Assembly: GCF_024609245.1 (NCBI RefSeq) | Contig: NZ_JANJYH010000005.1 | Location: 310,001 to 374,000, forward strand | Length of the DNA stretch: 64,000 nt | Direction of reading: 5' to 3' | DNA from: Haloarchaeobius sp. FL176 | Lineage (GTDB): Archaea > Halobacteriota > Halobacteria > Halobacteriales > Natrialbaceae | Shown: in pieces, positions 24,472-33,539 of the stretch | Layout of the letters: each line of letters starts with the position of its first letter | Position numbering within the stretch: the first letter of the stretch is position 1 | Made by a program: the position numbers and the translations under genes | The notes under the pieces: generated by a model | What the model saw: only the letters and a program-made list of their open reading frames with translations | Told to the model about the DNA's origin: nothing | Databases searched by the model: none

Positions 24472-27132
24472 ATGACAGAGGCGACGGGTATCGTCGGGGA
24501 GTTCCTGGGGCTGAAGGAGGACACCGACGCCGACGTGCTCGCGATGCAGTGTGGCGACTTCTACGAGTTCTTCGCGGACGACGCCGAGCTCGTCGCCGAC
24601 GAGCTGGACCTGAAGGTGAGCCAGAAGTCGAGCCACGGCTCGTCGTACCCGATGGCCGGCGTGCCGGTCGACGACCTCACGCCGTACCTGAAGGCACTCG
24701 TCGAGCGCGGCTACACAGTCGCCGTCGCGGAGCAACACGAGGACGACGGCGACATCCACCGCGAGATAGAGCGCGTGGTGACGCCCGGAACCCTGCTCGA
24801 CGTTGGCGGGGTGGACGCGCAGTACCTCGCCGCGGTCGTACGAGCGGACGACGGCGGCACGGACGGCGACGCGAGCGACGCCACCTACGGCCTCGCGTTC
24901 GCGGACGTGACGACTGGCCGGTTCCACGTGACGACGGTCGACGGCACCGACGCCACGCTCACGGAGCTGTACCGGTTCAGTCCCGTGGAGGTGCTGCCTG
25001 GCCCCGGAGTCCGGGACGACGGCGTGCTCTGTGACCGCATCGAGGAGCGGACCGGGGCGCGGCTCTCGCTGCCCGACGCGGCGTCTTTCGCACCCGGGCA
25101 GGCTGGCCACGTCGCCCGCGACCACTTCGGCGACGACACGTTCGAGACGCTCGGCGTTGGCGACCTCGGCGTCCGCGCCGCCGGAGCCGTCCTCGCGTAC
25201 GTCGACGAGACCGGCACGGGCGTACTGGCGTCGATGACCCGGGTCCAGCCCTACCACGGCGGCGAGCACGTCGAGCTCGACGCGACGACCCAGCGCAACC
25301 TCGAACTCACCGAGACGATGCACGGCGACCGCGCGGGCAGCCTGTTCGCGACGGTCGACCACACCGTCACCAGCCCGGGCGGCCGGCTGCTGAAGGAGTG
25401 GCTCCAGCGGCCCCGACGCGACCGGGCGACGCTCGACGAGCGCCAGGCGAGCGTCGCCGCCTTCGCCGCCGGCGCGCTCGGTCGCGAGGAGGTCCGCGAG
25501 ACCCTCGACGTGGCGTACGACCTCGAACGGCTCGCCGCCCGGGCGGTGGGTGGGAGCGCGGACGCGACCGACCTGCTCCGAGTACGGGACACGCTCGGGG
25601 TCCTCCCCGAGCTCGTCGAGGCCGTCGAGGCGTCGCCCCAGCTGGCGGACTCGCCCCTGCCGGACATCCTCTCGCGGCCCGACCGCGACGCGGCCGCCGA
25701 CCTCCGCGCGGCGCTCGCCGACGCGCTCGTCGAGGACCCCCCGAAGACCACGACCCAGGGCGGGCTGTTCAAACCGGGATACGACGACGAGCTCGACGAG
25801 ATTCGCGACCGCCACGAGGCCGCGCAGGCGTACTTCGATGGCCTCGCCGACCGGGTGAAACGCGAGCACGCCCTCAGCCACGTCACTGTCGACCGGAACA
25901 AGACCGACGGCTACTACGTGCAGGTCGGCAAGTCCGCCGCCGACGGCGTTCCCGACAACTTCGAGCACGTGAAGACGCTGAAGAACTCGAAGCGCTTCCG
26001 GACCGAGGAGCTCGCCGAGAAGGAGCGCGAGCTGTTCCGGCTGGAGGAACAGCGCGGCGACCTCGAAGCGCGACTGTTCGCCGAACTCCGCGACCGTGTC
26101 GCCACACGGGCCGAACTGCTGCAGGACGTGGGACGGGCCGTCGCCGAGGTCGACGTGCTCGCGAGCCTCGCGACCCACGCGGTCTCGAACGACTGGAACC
26201 GCCCCGAGCTGACCGACGAGCGCGCCCTCGACGTGACGGCGGGCCGCCACCCCGTCGTCGAGCAGACCGTCGAGTTCGTTCCGAACGACTGCCACATGGA
26301 CGGCGAGCGCACGTTCACCGTCGTCACGGGGCCGAACATGAGCGGGAAGTCGACCTACATGCGCCAGACCGCGCTCATCGTGCTGCTCGCCCAAGTCGGG
26401 AGCTTCGTGCCCGCTCGCGAGGCCACCGTCGGACTGGTCGACGGTATCTACACTCGGGTCGGCGCGCTGGACGAACTCGCCCAGGGTCGCTCGACGTTCA
26501 TGGTCGAGATGCAGGAGCTCTCGAACATCCTCCACTCCGCCACCGAGGACTCCCTGGTCATCCTCGACGAGGTCGGCCGTGGCACCGCCACCTACGACGG
26601 CATCTCCATCGCCTGGGCCGCCGTCGAGTACCTCCACAACGAGATCCGCGCGAAGACGCTGTTCGCCACGCACTACCACGAGCTGACCGGGCTCGCCGAG
26701 CACCTCGAACGGGTGCAGAACGTGCACGTCGCGGCCGACGAGCGCGACGGCGACGTGACGTTCCTCCGGACCGTGCGGGAGGGCCCGACGGACCGCTCCT
26801 ACGGCATCCACGTCGCCGACCTCGCGGGCGTCCCCGAACCCGTCGTCGACCGCGCCCGCGACGTGCTCGACCGGCTCAGACAGGAGAAGGCCATCGAAGC
26901 CCGCGGGAGCGGCGGCGGGGAGCGCACGAAGCAGGTCGTCTTCGACCTCGACAGCGGCACCATGACGACCGCGGACGGCGGCAGCGAGCCGGAGCCGGAA
27001 CCGAAACCGGCCATCGACCCCGAGACGGCGGCGGTTCTGGACGAACTCGATGGACTGGACGTGGACCGAACCTCGCCCGTCGAGCTGATGCAGCGCGTAC
27101 AGGAGTGGCAGGAACGGCTGGACGGGGAGTGA
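24472..27132 (+). CDS. mutS: DNA mismatch repair protein MutS
   Basis: An 886-residue MutS that recognises mismatches and loops. The mismatch-reading motif is GDFYEFF (Phe30-x-Glu32). The ATPase domain has Walker A GPNMSGKSTYMRQ near residue 620, the Walker B segment LVILDEVGRGTATYDG and the TLFATHYHELT motif. The C-terminal region has a variable acidic/proline linker and a conserved end (ELMQRVQEWQERL). The start at 24472 places the mismatch domain at the N-terminus. The mutL gene often beside it in haloarchaea does not follow. Confidence 0.96.
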   Translation: MTEATGIVGEFLGLKEDTDADVLAMQCGDFYEFFADDAELVADELDLKVSQKSSHGSSYPMAGVPVDDLTPYLKALVERGYTVAVAEQHEDDGDIHREIERVVTPGTLLDVGGVDAQYLAAVVRADDGGTDGDASDATYGLAFADVTTGRFHVTTVDGTDATLTELYRFSPVEVLPGPGVRDDGVLCDRIEERTGARLSLPDAASFAPGQAGHVARDHFGDDTFETLGVGDLGVRAAGAVLAYVDETGTGVLASMTRVQPYHGGEHVELDATTQRNLELTETMHGDRAGSLFATVDHTVTSPGGRLLKEWLQRPRRDRATLDERQASVAAFAAGALGREEVRETLDVAYDLERLAARAVGGSADATDLLRVRDTLGVLPELVEAVEASPQLADSPLPDILSRPDRDAAADLRAALADALVEDPPKTTTQGGLFKPGYDDELDEIRDRHEAAQAYFDGLADRVKREHALSHVTVDRNKTDGYYVQVGKSAADGVPDNFEHVKTLKNSKRFRTEELAEKERELFRLEEQRGDLEARLFAELRDRVATRAELLQDVGRAVAEVDVLASLATHAVSNDWNRPELTDERALDVTAGRHPVVEQTVEFVPNDCHMDGERTFTVVTGPNMSGKSTYMRQTALIVLLAQVGSFVPAREATVGLVDGIYTRVGALDELAQGRSTFMVEMQELSNILHSATEDSLVILDEVGRGTATYDGISIAWAAVEYLHNEIRAKTLFATHYHELTGLAEHLERVQNVHVAADERDGDVTFLRTVREGPTDRSYGIHVADLAGVPEPVVDRARDVLDRLRQEKAIEARGSGGGERTKQVVFDLDSGTMTTADGGSEPEPEPKPAIDPETAAVLDELDGLDVDRTSPVELMQRVQEWQERLDGE

Positions 27133-27176
27133 GTGCTACGAACTCGTGGGGAGTACTGACGGAGAGGTCCGCAGAT

Positions 27177-27182
27177 TTATGC
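27177..27182 (+). promoter_or_regulatory. TATA box of the UspA gene
   Basis: GCAGATTTATGCC places TTTATG about 26 bases upstream of the ATG at 27206, indicating a leaderless transcript. Confidence 0.55.
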
Positions 27183-27205
27183 CCACGGCCGGGGAACCCA
27201 CGTCC

Positions 27206-27634
27206 ATGTTCGACACCGTCGTCATCGCCACCGACGGCTCCGAGAGCGTGAAACGCGCTGTCGCCGTCGCCCTCGACCTGTCAGAGCGCTTCGACGCGAC
27301 GGTCCACGCGCTGTACGTGATCGACGCGAGCGAGGTGGAGTCCTCGCCCGAGTCGGTGCGGGACCAGTTCCACGACGCACTGGAGGAGAGCGCACAGGAG
27401 GCACTGGCGCAGGTCGAGGACGAGACCGACCTGTCGGTCCAGACCGCCATCCGCGAGGGTCGCCCCGCCGGCGAGATCTGCGCGTTCGCCCGCGAGGTCG
27501 ACGCCGACGTGGTCGCCACCGGCACGCGGGGCCGCCACGGCGAGAACCGCTTCCTCATTGGAAGCGTCGCCGAGCGCGTCGTCCGCACCTGCGAGAGCCC
27601 CGTGCTGACAGTGCGACAGTTGCAGGAGGCGTAG
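27206..27634 (+). CDS. Universal stress protein, UspA family
   Basis: A 142-residue single UspA domain. It starts MFDTVVIATDGSESVKRAV and ends with the nucleotide-binding signature GTRGRHGENRFLIGSVAERVV (G-2x-G-9x-G-S/T type), which indicates the ATP-binding class. Such proteins are abundant in haloarchaea, acting in stress responses or as regulators. The leaderless promoter suggests independent expression. Confidence 0.92.
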   Translation: MFDTVVIATDGSESVKRAVAVALDLSERFDATVHALYVIDASEVESSPESVRDQFHDALEESAQEALAQVEDETDLSVQTAIREGRPAGEICAFAREVDADVVATGTRGRHGENRFLIGSVAERVVRTCESPVLTVRQLQEA

Positions 27635-27638
27635 GCAG

Positions 27639-28436
27639 TCAGTTCTCCACCCAGTACAGGAACGCCCGGAGTTCCGCCCACGCCGCGTCGTGCTCGTCCC
27701 AGAAGACGTGATGGCCGGCACCGGGAACGTGCACCAGCCGGCCATCCGACAGCGCGTCGGCGATGTCCGGGTCCTCGGCTCGTTCCTCTGGGTCGGTATC
27801 GGCCTTCAGAATCAACGTCGGCGCAGCGATGTCGGGGAGGGCGTCGGGCGTCATCTGGAAACCGGTCCCGTACACGCCGGCGATATTGGGACTCACCTCT
27901 GTGTTCGCCACGGCGACGCGCCGGGCGCGCTCGTCGTCCAGTTCATCGTGCTCGGCGGCGATCTCCGCGACCGACTGCTCGGCCAGTTCCTCGACCTGCT
28001 CGCGGACGGACGACGCCATCTCCTCGGGGGACATGTCGGGCTCGCCGCTCCAGGCGTCGGGGTCCTCAAGCACGACGGCGCGGGGGAGCTCCGGATGCTG
28101 TGCGGCGGCCCAGGCGACCGTCGCGCCGCCGGCGGAGTGCCCGAACAGGATTGGGTCGTCGAGTTCCAGCGCCTCGACGAGGCCGACGAGGTCGGCCACG
28201 CGGTCGTCGATGCCGTAGCCCCACTCCGGGCTGTCGGAGCCGCCGTGGCCGCGGGCGTCGTAGGCGACTACGTCGAAGTCCTCGGCGAGGTCCGCTAGCA
28301 GCGGGGTGCGACACCTGGCGTTCTCGTAGAACCCGTGGGCGACGACGAGCGGCGGGCCGTCGCCGGTCCGGTGGTACTGGAGGTCGACGTCGTTGGCGCG
28401 GACCGTGTCGGTGGTCCAGCCGTCGGGGACGTCCAT
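27639..28436 (-). CDS. Alpha/beta hydrolase
   Basis: A 265-residue alpha/beta hydrolase. The oxyanion-hole region is VVAHGFYENA, the nucleophile elbow is GHSAGGA (catalytic Ser), and the final His is in VPGAGHHVFWDEH; the acid is likely the Asp in LILKADTDPEE. The start at 28436 (MDVPDGWTTD) is preferred because the upstream extension overlaps the next gene's promoter. Substrate unknown. It converges with uspA, with 4 bases between the stops. Confidence 0.88.
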   Translation of the reverse strand: MDVPDGWTTDTVRANDVDLQYHRTGDGPPLVVAHGFYENARCRTPLLADLAEDFDVVAYDARGHGGSDSPEWGYGIDDRVADLVGLVEALELDDPILFGHSAGGATVAWAAAQHPELPRAVVLEDPDAWSGEPDMSPEEMASSVREQVEELAEQSVAEIAAEHDELDDERARRVAVANTEVSPNIAGVYGTGFQMTPDALPDIAAPTLILKADTDPEERAEDPDIADALSDGRLVHVPGAGHHVFWDEHDAAWAELRAFLYWVEN

Positions 28437-28547
28437 GCCACCACGGCCGGGAGCGCGCCCCGAAAATCTATCGACGGTGTGGGGGACAATCACACCGACG
28501 CGCCCGGGAACCGGCGGCTTCTTGCCGTTCCCGCCACTCCTCTCGGT

Positions 28548-29645
28548 ATGAACGAGGAACTCATCGCTGACGAGGATATGCCGCTGGCCCGCAAATCTAT
28601 CCTGCCGGGCACCGGCTTCTTCGTACCCGACGAGGTCGACGAGGAGCGACGCGAGCGCGAGGCGATGTCGGCGCTCTCGGGGAAGTCCGTGGCCGTCGTG
28701 GCCGACCCCGACGCCGACGGGCTGGCCTGCGTCGCACTCCTGCGCGAGGCCTTCGGCGAGGCCGGACTCGTACCCGCCGGCCCGCACGACCTGGAGGAGG
28801 GGATGGAGCTCGTCGCCGAGTTCGGCGAACCCGGCCTCGACGTGTTCGTCTGCGACCTCTGCCCGGACAAGTTCGAGTACGTCGAGGACGAGCTCGACAT
28901 GCTGCTGGAGACCGCCGACAGCGTGCGCTGGTTCGACCACCACCAGTGGGACCCCGAGGTCGAGCAGGCCGTCCGCGACGCCGGCGTCGACCTCGTCGTC
29001 GGCGACGGCGAGGAGGAGTGCACCGCCGACGTGGCCGTGCGCTCGCTCGACTACGAGTTCGACGAGCAGTTCGTCGACCTCGCCGCGGTCACTCGCGACC
29101 ACGACCTCTGGCTGCGCGAGGACGAACGCTCCGACGACCTCGCGGACCTCGCGTACTGGCTCGAACCGGACGAGTACGTCGACATCGTCGCCGAGGGTGG
29201 CGCGGACCTCCCGCCCGAGGCCGCGGAGCTGCTCGCCGAGCGCCGCGTCGAGAAGGAGGCACTCATCGAGAAGGCCGTCGACCGCGGCGAAATTCGAGAG
29301 GTGAACGGCTGGACCGTCGGCGTCACCTACGGCCGCTGCTCGCAGAACGAGGTCGCCGAAGCCTTCCGCGAGCAGGGTGCCGACGCAAGCGTCGTCGTCA
29401 AGCCCGCCGGCTCCGCCTCCATCCGCGGCACCGACGAGTTTGAGCGCTGCCACGAGGTCGCCGCACAGGTCAACGGCGGCGGCCACCCCAAGGCCGCCGG
29501 CTGCAAGCCCGACATCTACGACGACATGCTCGACTACGCCCACCACTGGACGACCCGCGGCGCGACCGCGAAGCAGGTCATCCTCGACGGCTTCCGGAAC
29601 CTCGAACCGGAGGACGACGACGAGGGCGTGGAGACGGAGCGATAG
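28548..29645 (+). CDS. DHH-family phosphoesterase
   Basis: A 365-residue DHH/DHHA1 phosphoesterase. The DHH domain has VAVVADPDADGLACVALL and RWFDHHQWDPEVEQ; the C-terminal DHHA1 domain has VNGGGHPKAAG. Relatives include RecJ-like nucleases, oligoribonucleases and cyclic-dinucleotide phosphodiesterases; the Mn-binding Asp and His residues are present. Which substrate is used cannot be decided here. Confidence 0.9.
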   Translation: MNEELIADEDMPLARKSILPGTGFFVPDEVDEERREREAMSALSGKSVAVVADPDADGLACVALLREAFGEAGLVPAGPHDLEEGMELVAEFGEPGLDVFVCDLCPDKFEYVEDELDMLLETADSVRWFDHHQWDPEVEQAVRDAGVDLVVGDGEEECTADVAVRSLDYEFDEQFVDLAAVTRDHDLWLREDERSDDLADLAYWLEPDEYVDIVAEGGADLPPEAAELLAERRVEKEALIEKAVDRGEIREVNGWTVGVTYGRCSQNEVAEAFREQGADASVVVKPAGSASIRGTDEFERCHEVAAQVNGGGHPKAAGCKPDIYDDMLDYAHHWTTRGATAKQVILDGFRNLEPEDDDEGVETER

Positions 29646-29702
29646 GGCTCGCGGATTCGTTCTCGGGACAAGAGGGTTATTCCATCGGTGAGAGCCGGGA
29701 GT

Positions 29703-30380
29703 ATGGACAGGCGTCGGCTTCTCGCGAGTCTCGGACTGGTCGCGCTTCCGGGGTGTTCCGCGCTGGACGAGTCCGGGACAGAAGCCGGGACGACGGGTGC
29801 CACGAACACGCCCACCTCCGAGACGACGTCAAAACCGACGGCGACACCGACCGCAGAATCGACGACGACCGCCGAACCACCGGCATCCATTGCCGACGCG
29901 AACATCTCATTTCACGTCGAGACGTTGCGCGGGGCAACTTCGGACCACCCGGCGGAGATAGAAATCGGCGTCACGAACGAGGGGCGACCCCGGGACCTGA
30001 ACTTCATCGGCTCCGCGCCGCTATCCTCGGAGCTCGTCGGTGATGGACCCGAGCAAGCCGAACTACTCCTAGCACCACACGACCGTCACGACGCGGCCAT
30101 CATCGACGAGAACGGCGACCACGAGGGAACTGTCGTGCCTGACTCACGTGAGGGACACTGCTGGAACCGAATCGACATCCCCTACAGCCCACCGAACAGC
30201 GGCTTTCAGATCACGCTGGACAGGGACGAGACGTTCACCAACACGTACTCGCTGCTCGTCAACAGCCTCGACGGCTGTATCCCGTCCGGAGAGTACACGT
30301 TCGAGAGCGAGTTTCGAATACCAGCGACCGACGTCCAGTTCACCTGGGAGTTCTCGCTGGCGTATCCGGTGACGGTGTAA
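29703..30380 (+). CDS. Exported lipoprotein, paralogue of 22115-22708
   Basis: A 225-residue lipoprotein: MDRRRLLASLGLVALPGC gives a lipobox Cys, followed by a long Thr/Ser/Pro/Glu linker (residues 20-65) that is a likely site of O-glycosylation. The outer domain has EIEIGVTNEGRPRDL, GHCWNRIDIPY and CIPSGEYTFESEF, which parallel the landmarks of the protein at 22115. Function unknown. Confidence 0.72.
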   Translation: MDRRRLLASLGLVALPGCSALDESGTEAGTTGATNTPTSETTSKPTATPTAESTTTAEPPASIADANISFHVETLRGATSDHPAEIEIGVTNEGRPRDLNFIGSAPLSSELVGDGPEQAELLLAPHDRHDAAIIDENGDHEGTVVPDSREGHCWNRIDIPYSPPNSGFQITLDRDETFTNTYSLLVNSLDGCIPSGEYTFESEFRIPATDVQFTWEFSLAYPVTV

Positions 30381-30394
30381 GCAGAATAGAGCAG

Positions 30395-31315
30395 TCAGAG
30401 CCGCTCAAGCACCGTCTCCCGCCTCGGCAACCCGCCCCTCGCACCCCCGCCGAGACAGTTCTCCGCCGCCACGGCGGCCGCGAACCGCCCCGCCTCGGCC
30501 GCCGATTTCCCGTCGAGAATCCACGCGTCGACCAGCCCGGCCGAGAACGCGTCGCCTGCACCGGTCGTGTCCACCGCGTCGACCCGAAACGCAGGGAACT
30601 CCACAACGTCGTCGCCGTCAAGCAACAGCGCGCCATCCTCGCCACGGGTCAGCGCGGCTCGCGTGACCCCGCGTTCGCGCAGTTCCGCGGCCGCGTCGCG
30701 CCCGTCACAGCCGAGGTACGAACGGAGGGGAACCTCGCTCGACACGAAACAGTCCACCACGGGGAGCAGGTCGTCGATGGTCTCGGGCTCCGTCCCGCGG
30801 TCTTCCAGCTCCGCCAGGGGGCCGGCGAGGTCGAACACGATGGGCGGAAAGGCATCGTCCGCGCGGGCGGCCGCGACGAGCCGCGAGACTACCTCGTCGG
30901 GAGCGTACGCGCTGGTGAACACCACGTCCGCGTCGCGGCAGTAGTCGAGGGCATCGTCGTCCAGCCGGAGCTTCGGGATGCTCTCGCCGCCCGCGATTAT
31001 CATCCGGCGACCGTCGTCGTCCCGGAGGATCATCGCGTAGCTGGAGCGCTCGTCGCCCCGAGAGACGTGGCTGGCGTCGATATCCTCCGCAGCGAGCGAG
31101 TCGAGAATCCGGTCGCCGTCGTCGTCGCGGCCGACGCGGCTGACGACGCCGGCGTCACGCCCGAGCCGGGCGCAGGCGGTGGCGACGTTCGCGGCGACGC
31201 CACCCGCCGCAGTCCGTTCGTCGCGGGCGAACGCGCCGCCGTCGGGTTCCGGCAGGTTCGTCACCGGATAGATTCGGTCGAGCAGCGCACTCCCGACGGC
31301 GACGACGGTGGGCAT
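30395..31315 (-). CDS. PfkB/ribokinase-family sugar kinase
   Basis: A 306-residue PfkB-family kinase. The N-terminal signature is TAAGGVAANVATACARLG and the C-terminal signature is DTTGAGDAFSAGLVDAW, with Asp255 as catalytic base and the anion hole in GAGD. The substrate could be a sugar, a keto-deoxy sugar acid or a nucleoside; the short neighbourhood does not decide. It ends next to the converging lipoprotein gene. The adjacent upstream DUF5807 gene abuts its start (stop at 31316), so the two are probably one operon. Confidence 0.88.
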   Translation of the reverse strand: MPTVVAVGSALLDRIYPVTNLPEPDGGAFARDERTAAGGVAANVATACARLGRDAGVVSRVGRDDDGDRILDSLAAEDIDASHVSRGDERSSYAMILRDDDGRRMIIAGGESIPKLRLDDDALDYCRDADVVFTSAYAPDEVVSRLVAAARADDAFPPIVFDLAGPLAELEDRGTEPETIDDLLPVVDCFVSSEVPLRSYLGCDGRDAAAELRERGVTRAALTRGEDGALLLDGDDVVEFPAFRVDAVDTTGAGDAFSAGLVDAWILDGKSAAEAGRFAAAVAAENCLGGGARGGLPRRETVLERL

Positions 31316-31741
31316 CTACCGGGAGCCGGCGACCCACTTGTGGCTGTACGCCGCCTCGCAGGAGCAGCGGGCATAGGCGTGGATGACGTCGCCCTCCTCG
31401 TAGAGGCCGCCGACCTCCTTGTTCTGCTCCTCGGCGAACGCGAACACGTACTCGACCGTGCCGTCGTCGCACTCCGGACAGTCGCCGGCGGTGAGGTTCG
31501 GCGCGATTGTACCCTCCGTGCCCATCGCCTCCTTCGCGAAGTTCATCGCGTCGGCGCCGGTCGCGGCCGTGAACGCGTCCCGGCCGCTGTCGCCGTCGAC
31601 GACGACGACGATGCCGTCGGCGACGCGCTCGCCGTACTTCTCGAGCCGGCCGACGTCGTCGACGAAGCTATCGGCCAGGTAGAGTGCGATATCCTCGGGC
31701 AGCTCGCCCGCCAGAAAGGTCTCGCGGCGTGAGTCGCTCAT
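31316..31741 (-). CDS. Conserved haloarchaeal protein, DUF5807-like
   Basis: A 141-residue soluble protein. It starts SDSRRETFLAGELPEDIALY and contains a Cys-x2-Cys zinc-ribbon-like site (GDCPECDDG) with two later cysteines in ARCSCEAAY, probably binding zinc. The usual name I recall for this haloarchaeal family is DUF5807. Its stop is immediately before the PfkB start, suggesting cotranscription. Confidence 0.78.
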   Translation of the reverse strand: MSDSRRETFLAGELPEDIALYLADSFVDDVGRLEKYGERVADGIVVVVDGDSGRDAFTAATGADAMNFAKEAMGTEGTIAPNLTAGDCPECDDGTVEYVFAFAEEQNKEVGGLYEEGDVIHAYARCSCEAAYSHKWVAGSR

Positions 31742-32129
31742 GGTCGGGATACCGTCTCGACCGATAAAAAGCACGCGAGTCGCCCCGAGTGGGAAGGTCG
31801 GGGCGTGCTCGCAGCCGAATCCGCGTTGCCTCGGGTGTGGGATACACCACGTGGGGTGACCCCGGCGGCACGTCGCCGCCAGCGTCGGAATCGCGTTGCC
31901 TGGATCGATGCGTCGGGAGACGCCTCATATCCGTTCGTTGGGATGGTTGCCGCGCTGTACCGTTCCGGGCGAGTCTACGAGCGCATCCCGTGAGGGACGC
32001 GTCGAGCGGTCCTCGTCTCCGGTCGATGTCACCGGCGCATCCCCGGTCCAGTGTGAGACCGGAGGGGATGCGCCCGCAGACGGTACTCGGAGTCGACGAA
32101 GCTGAGGTGGGAAGGCTCAGCGTCGCCGT
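31742..32129. other. 388-base gap with stem-loops downstream of the archaellin genes
   Basis: No gene is supported. The region is the 3' flank of the minus-strand archaellin pair and holds the strong hairpin at 32034-32074 and weaker inverted repeats near 31981-32001 (GCGCATCCCGTGAGGGACGC) and 31909-31927 (GATGCGTCGGGAGACGC). Confidence 0.5.
32034..32074 (-). terminator. Strong stem-loop 3' of the archaellin transcript
   Basis: GGCGCATCCCC pairs perfectly with GGGGATGCGCC (11 bp); an inner GGTC/GACC pair continues the stem around an 8-base loop, with a 3-base bulge. It begins 56 bases after the stop codon of the last archaellin gene. No T-run follows, so it may protect or process the mRNA end rather than terminate by the bacterial mechanism. 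Confidence 0.45.
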
Positions 32130-32738
32130 TTAGACCGCCACGTAGTCTTCGTTGGAGATCGTGTCCGGCACGTTCACGCCGTACACGGTCGTCGCACCGG
32201 ACTGGTCGACGAGACGAACGGTCGCCTCCTCGCCCTCGTCGAGCGGGTCACCGAGGGCGTCGAGGTTGACACCGACGACGACCCGGTCAGACGTGTTCGA
32301 GAGCACGATCTGGCCACTGGTCGCTGCGTAGTACGAACTCGGAGTGTCCGGATCAGACGTAGGAGCGACGACGAAGTTATCGCTACCGAACGTGTTCGCA
32401 AACGTCAGCGTCTCGGAGATGTCTTCGCTGGTGTATTCGACCGTCGCATCTTCGAGGTCGATGTCGTCCGAACCGGCGGACTTCATGACCGTGAAGTTGA
32501 GGTAGTCCACGCTACCGCTGTCGACGCTACCGGATGCGCTGACGACGGTAATCTGGTTGGACACCTGGGACTGGGAGTCCTGGCCCGTGTCGGAGGCCGT
32601 GGACTCGAGCAGCCCGGCCGTGTTGATGAGCACGCCCGCGGCGACTGCCGCGACGAGCACCATCGCGATGAAGATGATCAGCGTGCCGATACCGACCTGC
32701 CCGCGGTCGCCGTCGTTCTCAGTGATGTCTGCGAACAT
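32130..32738 (-). CDS. Archaellin (archaellum filament subunit) 3
   Basis: A 202-residue archaellin. The type III (preflagellin) signal is [13 protein letters not shown] followed by the processing site and [19 protein letters not shown], the hydrophobic helix that packs in the filament core. The C-terminal domain is beta-rich, with several Asn-x-Ser/Thr sites (LNFTV, LSNTSD) for N-glycosylation, and ends in the family-typical [20 protein letters not shown]. It starts 3 bases after archaellin 2 and is surely cotranscribed. Confidence 0.95.
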   Translation of the reverse strand: MFADITENDGDRGQVGIGTLIIFIAMVLVAAVAAGVLINTAGLLESTASDTGQDSQSQVSNQITVVSASGSVDSGSVDYLNFTVMKSAGSDDIDLEDATVEYTSEDISETLTFANTFGSDNFVVAPTSDPDTPSSYYAATSGQIVLSNTSDRVVVGVNLDALGDPLDEGEEATVRLVDQSGATTVYGVNVPDTISNEDYVAV

Positions 32739-32741
32739 GGA

Positions 32742-33320
32742 TTAGACCTCCACGAACGTCTCACCGGAGATGCTGTCGGGCACGTTGACGCCGTAGATGG
32801 TCGTCGCGCCGGACTGGTCGACGAAGCGAACCGTCGCTTCCGAGCCTTCAACGAGCTCGCTGTCGACATCGGTCACGTTGATACGAGTGTTGATACGCTC
32901 GTTCGTCTCTTCGAGGACAGCGTTACTGTCGCCTTTCAGTACCGAATGGTTGAAATGCGTACTGTTCGCGGTCGCGCCATACGAGAGCGTCTGGGACGCG
33001 GTATCTGACTGATACTCGAGCGTCGCGTCCTCAAGGTCGAGATTACCGGATCCCGCCGACTTCTTGACCGTGAAGTTCAGGATCTCGACCGCGCTGTCAC
33101 CGTCGACGTTGTGACCGGTCGCAGTCACGACATCGATCTGATTGGAAACCTGTGCCTGCGAGTCCTGGCCCGTGTCGGAGGCCGTGGACTCGAGCAGCCC
33201 GGCCGTGTTGATGAGCACGCCGGCCGCCACTGCGGCGACGAGCACCATGGCAATGAAGATAATCAGGGTGCCGATGCCCACCTGACCGCGTTCGTCGTTT
33301 TCTGTTACGTCCACTATCAT
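32742..33320 (-). CDS. Archaellin (archaellum filament subunit) 2
   Basis: A 192-residue archaellin with signal [12 protein letters not shown] and core helix [20 protein letters not shown] nearly identical to its neighbours. Outer domain with N-glycosylation sequons ([21 protein letters not shown]) and C-terminus [20 protein letters not shown]. It has its own promoter region upstream, including an element shared with archaellin 1, and forms an operon with archaellin 3. Confidence 0.95.
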   Translation of the reverse strand: MIVDVTENDERGQVGIGTLIIFIAMVLVAAVAAGVLINTAGLLESTASDTGQDSQAQVSNQIDVVTATGHNVDGDSAVEILNFTVKKSAGSGNLDLEDATLEYQSDTASQTLSYGATANSTHFNHSVLKGDSNAVLEETNERINTRINVTDVDSELVEGSEATVRFVDQSGATTIYGVNVPDSISGETFVEV

Positions 33321-33539
33321 ATGTTTACGTGGGGATGCGCCCCGAGTAGGCCAAAGATAGCTACTACTATCAAGGCCTGTATGGTTTCGAGAGCCGTTTC
33401 GATGCTCGACTCACGACTCGATACGGCACAAGATATGGAGCGAGAATCGTACTGCTGTCTATCGAAGTAAGAAAGTCCGTAGAAGCAACAACATCACTAC
33501 CGACCGGAGAATAGTACCGTGTAATTACCAATTTTCAGA
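33321..33539. promoter_or_regulatory. Promoter region of the archaellin 2-3 operon
   Basis: This A/T-richer spacer holds the 59-base upstream element (33367-33425) and, nearer the ATG on the minus strand, TAGTAGTAGCTATCTTTGG, a likely TATA region. The far end, near 33480-33539, is the 3' flank of the preceding minus-strand gene. Confidence 0.55.
33367..33425 (-). promoter_or_regulatory. Archaellin upstream element, copy 1
   Basis: An ungapped 59-base match to 34820-34878, with about 43 identical positions by hand count. Shared blocks on the plus strand are CTATCAAG, GTTTCGA, TCGACTCA and CTCGATACG. It ends 47 bases upstream of the archaellin 2 start. Confidence 0.65.

Noticed and set aside
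24382-26811. An 809-codon minus-strand ORF antisense to mutS
   Set aside because: Product is low-complexity (Val/Arg/Gly/Glu rich) with no domain; mutS on the plus strand has all family motifs.
32043-32075. Bacterial-type intrinsic terminator with U-run
   Set aside because: The hairpin is strong but no T-run follows on the minus strand; kept only as a possible archaeal 3' end structure.
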